Source: Liolophura sinensis (Eukaryota > Mollusca > Polyplacophora > Chitonida > Chitonidae). Taken from it: a DNA stretch of 64,000 bases. The position numbers and the translations under genes were made by a program. Below the pieces are notes generated by a model, which had not been told where the DNA came from, searched no databases, and saw nothing but the letters and a program-made list of their open reading frames with translations. Shown one piece after another: positions 36,865 through 50,200 of the stretch. The DNA is taken from positions 48,204,046 to 48,268,045 of the forward strand of contig NC_088302.1 of assembly GCF_032854445.1 (NCBI RefSeq). The letters are read 5' to 3'. Position 1 is the stretch's first letter; each line of letters starts with the position of its first letter.

Positions 36865-39410
36865 TCTATATCTTGTTTACACCTTATGTCATTTTACTCT
36901 ACTTTGCCAGCGAAATTTATAATTACCTGATCAGTTGGATAACAGCTATTTACAGGAGTTGAGGTTTAAAGTACAATAAGAAAGGTCATTTGAGATTGCA
37001 CGCATTTGAGTGCATTTGAGAGCAAGAAAAACAGAATCTTACCTACCGTTTTAACATGGCTGTAAGGTGTTATCTTACGCTTTAGACTAATTTAGCCTAA
37101 AAAAATGTAACTGATTTCACTTAATTTCTATTTTCGTACGTATACTGTACACCAGGTTATGGTTTTACAGAGTGAATTGCTGTGACAATGTCATCTTTTT
37201 TCTCAGTCACACAACGGAAGGGACATTACTAGCATTATCATACTGAATTAATTTTAACCCACATTTAAAAGTGTATGGATACGGGTAACTTTTTAAACCT
37301 GAAATACTTTTCAAATGTTAATATAGTTCTGCAATTTTAACACCACCAGTAGTGCACGTGAACAGAATTTCAACCCCTGGCATACAAAAATTATAAATTT
37401 GAAATCAGTATGGATAATGTGATGGGTTTCAATTCTATTAGTGCCAGGTAAAGGTAGATATCAGGCCATCTTCAAACGTCTATTTTCTTTATTTTATGGT
37501 GTCGGAAAAAGTGTTCTGCATATAATTGCTGATATTGTGATGAAATCTGTTTTGTTTTGTACGGAGATCAGCCATTCAGTGCACCTTACCTCCAACATAC
37601 ACATAAAAATGTATACAATTATTCTGACTCTTCCTTTGATGTACATATAGGTTGATAAAGAAATTTAATAATGAAAAAGAAGATCAGATCTTGCAGACTT
37701 TTAGCCCAGTCAGTTTAATGAGGAAATTTAACATGGTAGTATTCAGTGATCAGAATCAAGTAAAAACATTTTTGTACAAGAGATTCTTAAGAATTGTTTA
37801 TTCCAGTATTTTTGCTGACCTAAACTAATTTGTTCTCGGGATTTCTTCTCACTTTCCATTTAATGTTAGTTTTGATTCAAGCACTGGTCCAGGTGTATTG
37901 TACAGTGACCAGGTGAAACTAGTCATTACTTTTTACACTCGGCTGAAAGTCAGATACATTGGTCATTTGCTTTGTTCTCACCTTGCAGGATTGATTAAAC
38001 TGCGAGTGATTGAATCTTCTGTAAGTCGTCAGTTCATAGTTTGATTAAGACTTTCATTTATACATGCACCATGATTAAGTTTCATAACGGAGTGTGAGTC
38101 TAAATTAATCAGTGGTGAATGAAGCAATATCTTAATGCCTGCATATTTTTTATATTATTAGTCATGATAGCCTATAAATAATTACACATTACACACTCAG
38201 AAAAGCTTTAGTGTTGGCACCAACAGTATCATTTTACAAGTGCTCCTGAAAGAATACTTTTACAGGTCTAACCTCCGGTGAAATACAGTAAACCTTGTCT
38301 TTATAGTGACAAACTTCGCGTACATTTGGTCTTAGAAGTTTATTTCATGTATACAAATATGTGAATAATGTTTTGGTAGGCATTTTACTAGTACCATTCT
38401 GAGTACCTGTATCTTAGTTTTAATAATGTCATCCTCTGACAAAATAAAAACGTGTCCATTTCTAGTCTAATACTCCGAATAATATTTTGTTGTAAGCACA
38501 TAAAGCAGGCTATAAAATTTTTCCCATATGATAAAGATAAATTCCATTTTAGCAAATCTTTGATTAAGTATAATTATATGTAAAACCACAATTATTGAGT
38601 TTAATATTTTGTTGAATACTAGTGGTATTTGAACACCTTGTGTTCATTTCTGGTGACAAATGTGAAGAGAAAGGTATTACCCAGTTTAAGGTCATATGTT
38701 TCTGGTAAATCGTGTATATATATATCCAAAAAAAATGGTACATACAATCAGGATTTCACAAATTAAACTTCATTTGTTAGATTACCTGAGCTCTAAACTT
38801 CACAAAATGTATTATACTGGTTAGTTGCTTATAGAATGTGCCCAAGCATGAAGAATGAGAGCATTTGTATCTAGTGGCTGTTTAAATCTGAAGCTTCTGC
38901 GCTGATATTCGTGCATCTGTAATTTGAACGGTTTCATCTAGGCTGTATATTAGATGCCATCTGCTTTAATACTGTGATATGGCAGTACTGATGCTTCAGG
39001 GGAATGTATCACTAAGATTACATAACATGTCCGTTTGCAATTGTGAAGGTGTACCATAATGCCTGTACAAAGAAATTTTGCACTCTCGTTGGACTTAAAA
39101 GTGTTTTGGTGACCCTCATTATTTATATGATATTTTTCATTCTGGCAACATGATCGTTACGAATTAGCAAATTTTAAAAACATTCTTGTTAGAATTGAGA
39201 GAAATATCCATATTCATATTATTAAGTGTGATATGTATTTTAGTTTTTCATTTTATTTGCTCTCATGCTGAATGCTGTAACTTGACATAATTTAAAAATA
39301 GTTTAAGTTTAAATAGAGAGTTTCATGGTAAATGGAGTAAAAAGGTGGACAGATTAGAATAACCCAAGAATACTTGTAGAATGCTGGGGTAAAATTCACA
39401 CAGGTACACA
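36865..39410. other. Gene-free stretch, probable LYSMD3 3' UTR then intergenic
   Basis: AT-rich with no protein-like frame. The first part after the LYSMD3 stop is presumably 3' UTR, but the end of the transcript cannot be fixed; an AATAAA occurs near 38443. No SINE or tandem array was seen. Confidence 0.45.
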
Positions 39411-39416
39411 GTTATA

Positions 39417-40125
39417 CATTTTGCTTATGATCTAGACAAAACATTTGCTTATGCTCCAGACAAAACATTTTCTTATGCTCTAGACAAAACTTTTGCTTAT
39501 GCTCTAGACAAAACATTTGCTCATGCTCTAGACCAAACATTTGCTTATGCTCTTGACAAAACATTTGCTTGTGCTCTAGACAAAACATTTGCTTATGCTC
39601 TACACAGAACATTTGCTTATGCTCTACACAGAACATTTGCTTATGCTCTACACAGAACATTTGCTTATGCTCTAGACAAAACATTTGCTTATGCTCTAGA
39701 CAAAACATTTGCTTATGCTCTACACAGAACATTTGCTTATGCTCTAGACAAAACATTTGCTTATGCCCCACACAGAACATTTGCTTATGCTCTAGACAAA
39801 ACATTTTCTTATGCTCTAGACAAAACTTTTGCTTATGCTCTAGACAAAACATTTACTCATGCTCTAGACAATACATTTGCTTATGCTCTAGACAAAACAT
39901 TTGCTTGTGCTCTAGACAAAACATTTGCTTATGCTCTACACAGAACATTTGCTTATGCTCTAGACAAAACATTTGCTTATGCTCTACACAGAACATTTGC
40001 TTATGCTCTAGACAAAACATTTTCTTATGCTCTAGACAAAACTTTTGCTTATGCTCTAGACAAAACATTTACTCATGCTCTAGACAATACATTTGCTTAT
40101 GCTCTAGACAATACATTTTCTTATG
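39417..40125. repeat. 24-bp minisatellite, about 29 copies, open on both strands
   Basis: The unit is acatttgcttatgctctaga plus caaa. Because 24 is a multiple of three, both strands stay open and give eight-residue repeats (MFCLEHKQ on minus, QNICLCSR on plus). A higher-order period exists: the variant block acattttcttatgctctaga followed by actttt and an actcatg unit recurs at 39801 and 40017, 216 bp or nine units apart. No promoter, splice or terminal non-repeat coding supports a gene. Confidence 0.93.
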
Positions 40126-41642
40126 AATATAATACAATAAAAATGTGGTCATATCTGTAATATGACTACGGGTGATGTTTGTAGACTGATGGACGTATAA
40201 AACCAAACAGTTTTAGCCAGGTATTGTTAAACTGACATTAATTTTGCCAGTCATAGCTGTCATTTGTTACACTCTTTTGTTTTGACATCAGATGTGTTCA
40301 AAGTCACAGTGTGTGACACATATGAGGGTTAAATCTTGTTTAGGAGATAATTTAGAACTTTGAGATACCTGAACAGGAGAAAAGGTGTATGTTGTTTCAA
40401 AATTTCTTTAACATACATACAGACCTGACAACTACCTGGTGTGTGAAGATATGTTTATTTGATCTTTGTTTTAGACCAGTGTGAAGATGTATTTGTTTGA
40501 TCTTTGTTTTAGACCAGTGTGAAGAGGTGTTTATTTGATCTTTGTTTTAGACCAGTGTGAAGAGGTGTTAGATTTGGTGCTACGTGTAAATATTCACATC
40601 TACAAATTACCTCAAGACACACCTGTTCCTAAACATGTCTTGTTTTCCTTTTAGAGTTTGGCATTAGGATATTCAGCCAGGTAGCATGCATGTCCACAAC
40701 ATGTATTAACCTGATGTTTCATATGTAAACACTAAATAGGTCTTTCATTTGGTTCTGTATTCCATCCTTCTTACAGGATGTGTAGTTTTTGTCCCGTTGA
40801 TTATTGAATTTCATACGGCATATGTGAAGATTATCTTGAGGGCAATATAGGACATACTTAACTTGAATATTTGTCACTTAGCAACCATCACCAAGGCAGC
40901 TATCGTACCCACTTAAGTAGTTCAGTCACAAGATTATCCTGTTTTTTGGAATTTCTTTTCATCTTGTGGAAGACTATGCTGGTATGTGCAAGGTTTGAAG
41001 GACATTGAATCAAGCTACTTTGGTCAGAAAATGGTCATTAGTGTTAACAATATTTTGCTGGATTGCAATATATATATCTGTTCAACCCTCTTTCAGACCT
41101 TCTTATGGAAAACTTTCTGTAGTAATTTTTAAGTTTTTTGTTTCTTAAATCCCATTATCTCATTGGACAGCACAACTTAATAAAGACTTTTAAGACCAAA
41201 ATTTATGCGCAATATAAAGATGGGCCTGTGAGATGAATAAGATAAATGAGATAGCCACATTAGCTTTTTTCACCCAAGTGTGTGTTGTTAAAACAGTAAA
41301 ATGTTTTGTTCCGTGTATCAAGATTTGTACAAATTCAGTATGAGTTGTGCGAATGATCGTTCACCAGGAAACTGCTCTGTATAACATTTGACTTACTGTG
41401 TATCTATGTACTTAACTACATGTCAGGCTGTGATAACGGTTCTTGATTCTGTTTCTGTTTGATGTTATATGGGGGAAAAAAAAAATCAATGCATCAGAAA
41501 AAAACATTTAAAACATGATTACAAACATTGTACATGTATAAATGATGAGATACTGTACATATCATATTATCATACCTTAATCATGAATCATAAAATTTTT
41601 GATTAAGTATCATTGTGTTTTTTGTGTTTTTTGATCAGTTGC
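40126..41642. other. Gene-free stretch with a 38-bp tandem triplet
   Basis: At about 40445..40570 a unit of 38 bp (accagtgtgaagaggtgttt, atttgatctttgttttag) occurs about three times. Otherwise AT-rich DNA without recognised content. Confidence 0.5.
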
Positions 41643-41896
41643 AGGGCCTCTGTCACTGAGGTGGTTAGCATGTCAGCGCAGTGCAATAACCCTGGAGCCT
41701 CTCACCAATGTGGTCACTGTGAGTTCAAAGTCCAGATCGTGCTGGATTCCTCTCTGGCCGTATGTGCAAAAAGTCTCCCAGTGGCCTGCGGATAGTCGTG
41801 GGTTCCCCCAGCATCCCAATGCTCTGCCACATTTCCACCCACCATTATGAAATATTTTGGAGTATGGTGTTAAACTCCACTCAAATAAATAAATAA
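41643..41896 (+). mobile_element. tRNA-derived SINE (family A)
   Basis: Nearly full: agggcctctgtcactgaggt, ggttagcatgtcagcgcagt, B-box region gagttcaaagtccag, body ctctggccgtatgtgcaaaa, hhort 3' part gaaatattttggagtatggt and tail ctcaaataaataaata. Divergence from the 22446 copy is moderate. Confidence 0.85.
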
Positions 41897-42290
41897 CCAA
41901 CCACACGTCAATCAAAATGAGCTGGACAACTGCAACTATCAGTCAACATACTGCATCACCCAAAGAGAAATCTTCCAGTTTCATCTGGACAATTTTGAAT
42001 AGAAATGTGTTTTCTGACTTTTTTAGTCGCTATTGGTATATTGATTGATCAGGACCTCTTTTTAGGCTTGAAATTAAGCAGTGAAAACTGGTCACTGGTC
42101 CATTCAAAATCAAACCGCTGCTTCCCTCTGCCACGGTACGAGATAAGTGAAATTGGTTAGGAAATTGTCAGTTTCAACCATTATTTAAGCTGCTTGATCT
42201 GTTGGTGTCTCCTTGTATCAAGCCAGTGCAAACATACTCGTAGTGCTGGCTCAGTGAAATGCTCTGCTGAAGATACCACACTATACAATG

Positions 42291-42423
42291 GTGTCTTCAG
42301 CAACCTGCAGATGATCGTGTGTTTCCCACGGGCTCTGCACGGTTTCCTCCCAACATAATGCTGGCTGCCGTCATATGTGTGAAATATTCTTGAGTACGGC
42401 GTAAAACACCCAATAAATAAATA
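42291..42423 (+). mobile_element. SINE family A, 3' half
   Basis: cttcagcaacctgcagatga, tcgtgtgtttcccacgggct, tcccaacataatgctggctg, gaaatattcttgagtacggc, then aaaacacccaataaataaat. The head is missing or too diverged to see. Confidence 0.85.
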
Positions 42424-43109
42424 CAACGAAGTGGCTGTAACAATCAATTCCAGGTTATATCCTCATCTATGCCAAATCAATCACTGGGCAAACTTCCATA
42501 GCCTTGAAGCATCAGATTTGTTGTGGTACAAGATGTGCACAATTTCATAAGACTTTTAAGATGATGGTTGGTCAGGCGTTTAGCTCCTGGTCGTCCTTTC
42601 ACGCTTACTGTAAAAAGTGGTGCAAGAAAGGTTATCTGCAGTTCAGGATAGACAATAGTAAAACCTGGGATATAGTATAATGATAATAAATTGTGTCTCC
42701 TTGTAGCTTCTTCATTGTTGTTTTTTTTTTATTTTACTATTTTTTGTTTTGGCAGTTTACATTAAAGTAAATGAACTTTATACTTTTACCATTTACCTAG
42801 TTTGCAGGGATTAGCTTCACAGCTGATCAGTGTCACAGAGGTTAGGAAAAGCAAATTCTTCCTGCCATCAAAGATCATTAATGCTGTGTGTACTGTTGTC
42901 AGTTTGTGGATGAACAATTAAACATTAACATTTAATATATATTTCATTGCAATTATAATTCACACGGTACGGGAAATTATCTGCACATTGGACGACGTGG
43001 CTTGAGTGACGTTAGGTTAATTTGCTGTTTTATTAGTCCAGTATTGCTCTGGCCAAATTTTGTTCCTCCATGGATGGCCCTAAACCTTCTCCGCCTGTCT
43101 CTGGGTGTG

Positions 43110-45690
43110 TAAGGATAAAATTCAAGTAATATCCACAGCCGCAGGCACTGGGTATATAAAACAAATTTGTGGCTATATCCACAGCCGCTGGGTATATAAG
43201 GCAAAAAGTTCTGATTATATCCGCAGCCGCCTGGCAAGTAAGGTAAAAAACTCTCATTATATCCAGAGCTGCTGGGTATATAAGGCAAAAAGTTCTGATT
43301 ATATCCACAGCTGCTGGGTATATAAGGCAAAAAGTTCTGATTTATATCCACAGCCGCTGGGTACATAAGGCAAAAAGTTCTGATTATATCCACAGCTGCT
43401 GGGTATACAAGGCAAAAAGTTCTGATTATATCCACAGCTGCTGGGTATATAAGGCAAAAAGTTCTGATTTATATCCACAGCCGCTGGGTATATAAGGCAA
43501 AAAGTTCTGATTTATATCCACAGCTGCTGGGTATATAAGGCAAAAAGTTCTGATTATATCCACAGCTGCTGGGTACATAAGGCAAAAAGTTCTGATTATA
43601 TCCACAGCCACTGGGTATATAAGGCAAAAAGTTCTGATTATATCCATAGCCGCTGGGTATATAAGGCAAAAAGTTCTGATTATATCCACAGCTGCTGGGT
43701 ATATAAGGCAAAATGTTCTGATTATATCCACAGCTGCTGGGTATATAAGGCAAAAAGTTCTGATTATATCCACAGCCACTGGGTATATAAGGCAAAAAGT
43801 TCTGATTATATCCACAGCTGCTGGGTATATAAGGCAAAAAGTTCTGATTATATCCACAGCTGCTGGGTATATAAGGCAAAAAGTTCTGATTATATCCACA
43901 GCTGCTGGGTATATAAGGCAAAAAGTTCTGATTATATCCACAGCCGCTGGGTATATAAGGCAAAAAGTTCTGATTATATCCACAGCTGCTGGGTATATAA
44001 GGCAAAAAGTTCTGATTATATCCACAGCCGCTGGGTATATAAGGCAAAAAGTTCTGATTTATATCCACAGCCACTGGGTATATAAGGCAAAAAGTTCTGA
44101 TTATATCCACAGCTGCCTGGCAAGTAAGGAAAAAACTCTCATTATATCCACAGCTGCTGGGTGTATAAGGCAAAAAGTTCTGACTATATCCACAGCTGCT
44201 GGGTATATAAGGGGAAAAAGTTCTGATTATATCTACAGCTGCTGGGTATATAAGGCAAAAAGTTCTGACTATATCCACAGCCACTGGGTATATAAGGCAA
44301 AAAGTTCTAATTATATCCACAGCTGCTGGGTATATAAGGGAAAAAGTTCTGATTATATCCATAGCTGCCTGGCAAGTAAGGAAAAAACTCTCATTATATC
44401 CACAGCCGCCTGGCAAGTAAGGTAAAAAACTCTCATTATATCCACAGCCGCTGGGTATATAAGGCAAAAAGTTCTGATTATATCCACAGCTGCTGGGTAT
44501 ATAAGGGAAAAAGTTCTGATTATATCCACAGCTGCTGGGTATATAAGGCAAAAAGTTCTGATTATATCCACAGCTGCCTGGCAAGTAAGGAAAAAACTCT
44601 CATTATATCCACAGCCGCCTGGCAAGTAAGGTAAAAAACTCTCCTTATATCCACAGCCGCTGGGTATATAAGGCAAAAAGTTCTGATTATATCCACAGCT
44701 GCTGGGTATATAAGGGAAAAAGTTCTGATTATATCCACAGCTGCTGGGTATATAAGGCAAAAAGTTCTGATTATATCCACAGCTGCCTGGCAAGTAAGGA
44801 AAAAACTCTCATTATATCCACAGCCGCCTGGCAAGTAAGGTAAAAAACTCTCATTATATCCACAGCCGCTCGGTATATAAGGCAAAAAGTTCTGATTATA
44901 TCCACAGCCACTGGGTATATAAGGCAAAAAGTTCTGATTATATCCACAGCTGCTGGGTATATAAGGCAAAAAGTTCTGATTATATCCACAGCCGCTGGGT
45001 ATATAAGGCAAAAAGTTCTGATTATATCCACAGTCGCTGGGTATATAAGGGAAAAAGTTCTGATTATATCCACAGCAACTGGGTATATAAGGCAAAAAGT
45101 TCTGATTATATCCACAGTCGCTGGGTATATAAGGCAAAAAGTTCTGATTATATCCACAGCTGCTGGGTATATAAGGCAAAAAGTTCTGATTATATCCACA
45201 GCCGCTGGGTATATAAGGCAAAAAGTTCTGATTATATCCACAGCTGCTGGGTATATAAGGGAAAAAGTTCTGATTATATCCACAGCTGCTGGGTATATAA
45301 GGCAAAAAGTTCTGATTATATCCACAGCCACTGGGTATATAAGGCAAAAAGTTCCGATTATATCCACAGCTGCTGGGTATATAAGGCAAAAAGTTCTGAT
45401 TATATCCACAGCTGCTGGGTATATAAGGCAAAAAGTTCTGATTATATCCACAGCTGCTGGGTATATAAGGCAAAAAGTTCTGATTATATCCATAGCTGCT
45501 GGGTATATAAGGCAAAAAGTTCTGATTATATCCACAGCCGCTGGGTATATAAGGCAAAAAGTTCTGATTATATCCATAGCTGCCTGGCAAGTAAGGAAAA
45601 AACTCATTATATCCACAGCCGCCCGGCAAATAAGGAAAAACTCATATTATATCCACATCTGCTGGGTGTATATATATATAAATTCTGATT
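43110..45690. repeat. 42-bp satellite, about 60 copies, with 209-bp higher-order repeat
   Basis: The main unit (type A) is attatatccacagctgctgg plus gtatataaggcaaaaagttc and tg. A second type B replaces its right half with cctggcaagtaaggaaaaaa ctctc and is 41-42 bp. At 44367, 44576 and 44785 the order B-B-A-A-A repeats exactly every 209 bp. Two minus-strand frames stay open for hundreds of codons (14-residue repeats such as NQNFLPYIPSSCGY and DIIRTFCLIYPAAV), which is expected of a 42-bp unit without stops. No non-repeat coding, signal peptide or splice context supports a protein. Confidence 0.93.
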
Positions 45691-45989
45691 ATATCCAATA
45701 GGTATACGGTGACTGTCTAAATATAATGGTGTCACCCTATATTAATCTTGTCCCTTTGTCAACATATTTTTGTGTTGGCTCACTAGAATGCCAGGCTGAA
45801 AATACCATGCTGTAGGCCAACATGGTGTCTCATTTTTTACATGTATTTTCTCCCAAAACTCTACTGTAAGGATGGCTTACATAAAATGTGGGGAGCAATG
45901 GTCATCCTTACTCCACCTTATCCAAAATTAGAACTTCATGGCCAATTCCTTGGCTATTTTAATTAATCTGTCCCAAGTGGAACGCCATG

Positions 45990-46290
45990 CTGAACATACA
46001 GTATGCTGACCAGTAACTTCCCGTGCTGGGCAACAAGCAAGGTTAACCAAAGTTCAAAGTCATGGGTATGGCAGAACTGGGGATTGAACCCACGATCTCT
46101 TATCACCATCATTCAGACTCCTTTCAACCACAAGTCATGTTTATGGACAAATAGGAGTTTAAGGGATCCAAATACTCAAAGAACATGACAAACTGATCCT
46201 AAGCCAGATCTGATCAGGCCACAGCAGGATTTGAACCTGTAATCTGGAGATTTATCCATTTGGTTAGCCAAGTCCCTTCAGGCTAGTACT
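45990..46290 (-). mobile_element. tRNA-like SINE head remnants, minus strand
   Basis: Two B-box-like blocks on the minus strand, from ggggattgaacccacgatct near 46079 and caggatttgaacctgtaatc near 46225, each followed by A-box-like sequence (tttggttagccaag reversed). Possibly two adjacent old SINE heads. No clear bodies or tails. Confidence 0.4.
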
Positions 46291-47132
46291 TTGGTTGCCA
46301 GCAGTACACAACTGCCAGTATACTAAACGTAAGTATGAACAAATACCATGCCTCAGAAAATTCATACAAATAACAAACACAAACCTGCAAATTATGATTT
46401 TATACTTGTATTTCCTTAAAAAAGAAATCATACAGGACAATCTATATAAAGGGCGTTTGTCCAGCGAATGTAATATTCACCACTAGGTGATATCACATAA
46501 CCAATCCACAAAAACTAACAATTTAGAGTAATCGCCATACCAGTATTTTGTTTCAGTTCACCTTTGCAAATGTAATTCTGAACATTTGCATGAAATATTT
46601 ATAATGGCACGTCTTCTGACTGCAGATTGAATCACTGCCCTACAGACTGTACTCCTGGGTCCGTTTGCACCTAGTTCTCTCAGCCCTGCATGTACATAAC
46701 TACCATAGTAACCAGCACTATATAAACTATAGCGGGCCCTGTTTGGCATCAATTTCTACTATCTGGCCAGTGGCACGTGTTCCACTGAATACCACTATTA
46801 CAATGTGTTCACAATATTGCAACTATATTCAGCTCATTTTAGGAGATTTATCTGATAGCCAACTCCATTTTTCAACTCTACAATTTCTACAGCTATTTCC
46901 ATTTAGCACTATTCTTCAATTCAAAACCTTAAAAGTAGGACTGCCTATAATCAGGTTTTGTTGCCCTGTTTGAAAAATGGACTTTTCTGTTATAGAAGTT
47001 TTCAACTTTCTTACGTTTCTGTTTTACCAACCTCTTCAATACCCCAAATTATATGGCATATCAGCAGTACTGTTCTTAGCGCAGTTCCATTTCTTCCTTG
47101 GGATTTTACATCAACAAACTTTATCCTGGGCC

Positions 47133-47198
47133 TGTGTGAAGAGGTGCTGTGTGAAGAGGTGCTTTGTGAAGAGGTGCTGTGTGAAGAGGTGCTGTGCA
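47133..47198. repeat. 15-bp tandem repeat, four copies
   Basis: The unit is gtgtgaagaggtgct, with one gctttgtg variant. It lies 18 bp beyond the RPC7 stop codon on the minus strand, so it belongs to the 3' UTR of that gene. Confidence 0.9.
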
Positions 47199-47215
47199 AA
47201 GATCTCCATGACCAA

Positions 47216-50200
47216 TCAGTAGACTGGTCCATCGTCCAATGCATCATCTTCATCGTCAACGCCATAGTTCTCTCCGTTGTCAAAATATGTCATATTGTAG
47301 TCCGTCTCCTAAAAAGTATGCAAACATTTTCTTTAATGTTACGATTTTACTTGCAAAACTTAATATTGAAGTTTGTAGATCCCAGTTACAAAATCTAGTT
47401 CCTAAACACGGCAAATTAATACAGGGTTCATAAGGGTATATGTAAATGAAATGCAAGGAAATTTCAAGGAGTTTTTTCGTCATTTTCAAGGCTAGTTTGA
47501 ACATACCATGGTGCACATTATAGACTATATTTTAGGTCTGAATAATAGACGCTTTAATTTGCATGCATGTATATTGAATAGTACGCTTGCTTTTGCAAGA
47601 AATATCTGCCCTTCACCTCTATAATGCAACACATTCTTTGACCTAGCCTTGGCTCAGTTAAAAAATAATTAACGCCATATATCATTACGAAGGGCTTCCT
47701 CTGGGTCAGCATTTTTTTTAGCCAGTCACTTTAGCCACACATCAGATTTTTTGTAGTAAATACTATTTTTCTTTAGCCAAACTTCCTTAACAGCCATGAC
47801 TCCTTCTGTAGGTCTCCTTCTGTAATTCGTTTTTATTTGCCTTGGTGCAGCTGCTAGAATCAGTTTGGTTTCTTCTAGCTACATCTGGAGTTTTTCAAAC
47901 ATTACATTTAGAACAATTACCCTCAAAATAACGAACCAATGCTTCGCAGTATGCGTTTCAATCATTTTTTCAACCTATCTGTAAGATCCTAGTAAAATGT
48001 AATTTCCTTCATCAGAAAAATTTGTTCTGAATTTAACCTGTAAATTCAGTTTATTTAAATGCAACATTATGATCAGTACATTGGAGTAACACAGTTTGAC
48101 GGGAGAAAAAAAGAGGGCCTACACATTTATGTAATGGCACATATTCTGAAATATTTAATTTACTTTGGATCTAAAAAAAATAGTTTATTTATTAAGTGGA
48201 AAAGTTTAAATTTTACATTTTACATTTGGAGATGAAAGGCATCCCCCAAAATGCCATGATTCTCATTCATTATTTAACAAAAATGATTTCAAGCATTATT
48301 TAATGTAAGTCAACTTGCAACAATGCTGAACCCCTTAGTAGATTTCTGTCAAGTTATTGCCATACAACTGTGCTGATGTTGTTTCGCTGAGATGAGGCTG
48401 TTTGAAGTTAAAGTGGAGTATTTTCGTAAGAAAAATTGTGAAAATCTGCTAAAAACCCCAGAAAACTCTCATGGTAAATTTTGCATAACGTTTGTATTTT
48501 TTTTTAAGTAAATAAGTTTGTCGCCAAAATCATTCACATTTTTTCAAATATTATTGCCATTTCAAAAAATTTTGTTCTAATTTGCAAGAATGAAAAGTAC
48601 CAGTGGAAGCCTTGATTATGGGAGAATTATCAGCTAGCTCCTCTGTCTCCTCCTCCTGACTCATCACTTACTTCTTCCATATCCTCCTCCTCATAATACT
48701 CCTCTTCCTCTTGATCTTCCTCCCCTGCCTTTCTTTTCCTCTCAACTGTCAATTACCCACCCAGCCCCTCCTCTGGCTCCGCCACTTGCTTCTCCCCTAA
48801 CACATCACTTACTTCTTCCATATCCTCCTCCTCATAATACTCCTCTTCCTCTTGATCTTCCTCCCCTGCCTTTCTTTCCCTCTCAACTGTCAATTACCCA
48901 CCCAGCCCCTCCTCTGGCTCCGCCACTTGTTCCTCCCCTAACACATCACTTACTTCTTCCATATCCTCCTCCTCATAATACTCCTCTTCCTCTTGATCTT
49001 CCTCCCCTGCCTTTCTTTCCCTCTCAACTGTCAATTACCCACCCAGCCCCTCCTCTGGCTCCTCCACTTGCACCTCCTCTAACACATCACTTACTTCTTC
49101 CATATCCTCCTCCTCGTAATACTCCTCTTCCTCCCCTCACTTCCTTCCTTTCTCTCTTAAGTGTCAATTAATCACCCAGCCCCTCCTCTTGCTCCTCCCC
49201 TAATTCATCACTTACTTCTTCCATATCCTCCTCCTCGTAATACTCCTCTTCCTCTTGACCTTCCTCCCCTTCCTTTTCTCCTTCTTCCTCTTCCTCCCCT
49301 TCTCCTTTTACATTCTGAGTTTCTTCTTTTTTCTCCAACTCCTAAGGTGCAAATATAACTGGTACATGTACATGACCTAGACAAATATATGCAGTACATG
49401 ATATGAAGAATTATGAAGAAGAAAAGATGGACATTTTCATCATGTAGGGGTAGCACAAACAACACATGGTATTCACATGTTTTATGTTTTCTTTCACCAA
49501 AGTAAACTGCTGATTCCGATAAAACCATCTTTAAATGTATTACCCATGTTTACTTGTCATATGTCAACATGATAAAGAAGAGTACAGATGTGAGCTTCGA
49601 ACCTCCAGTGTTTTTGCAACATCTACGTTGGCTCCTGACTTCCTAGCTGTGGAGACATTAGGTTTAATCCCTGGACGCAACCGCTTCACCTTTTTCGGTC
49701 TTATTCGCAGCTCCGCTGGAAGACGGCGCCAATCTAGAGGAGTTAAAGTAAAGGAATATGTACTTAACAATTAACTCAGGACTTCTTGTAGTATTGGAAA
49801 TATATCTTCAAGCTACATGCCTGTATGCCAAAATGGAGACCAGTCAAGAGAACCTGCAAGTGGGACAATCAATGGGATTCAACAGTGACAACGACAGTGT
49901 TTCACACCCCATTATGTTTTCATTTACTTATTTATTTATTTGATTGGCTATTAACGGTGAATATCCAGCTAATGCTGGCTTCTTCTCCGGCCGTACATGG
50001 GAAGGTCTACCAGCAACCTGCGGAAGTTCGTGGGCTTTCCTCAGGCTCTGCCTGCTTTCGTCCCACCATAATGCTGGCCGCCATCGCAAAAGTGAAATAT
50101 TCATGAGTATGCCGTAAAACACCAATCAAATAAATAAACAAATAAATTTACGTAGAACAGGAATTTTTACTAAAGAATAGTTCAATTACATTGAGCCAGT

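Noticed and set aside
39412-40126. Open frames of 146-185 codons on both strands
   Set aside because: 24-bp tandem repeat; both strands are open at the same place, as expected of a satellite.
43469-45629. Open frames of 281-371 codons on the minus strand
   Set aside because: They are products of a 42-bp satellite with no stop in two frames; no non-repeat coding, start context or splice sites.
49161-49358. Proline/leucine-rich plus-strand frame
   Set aside because: Antisense shadow of the acidic exon of RPC7 on the minus strand.
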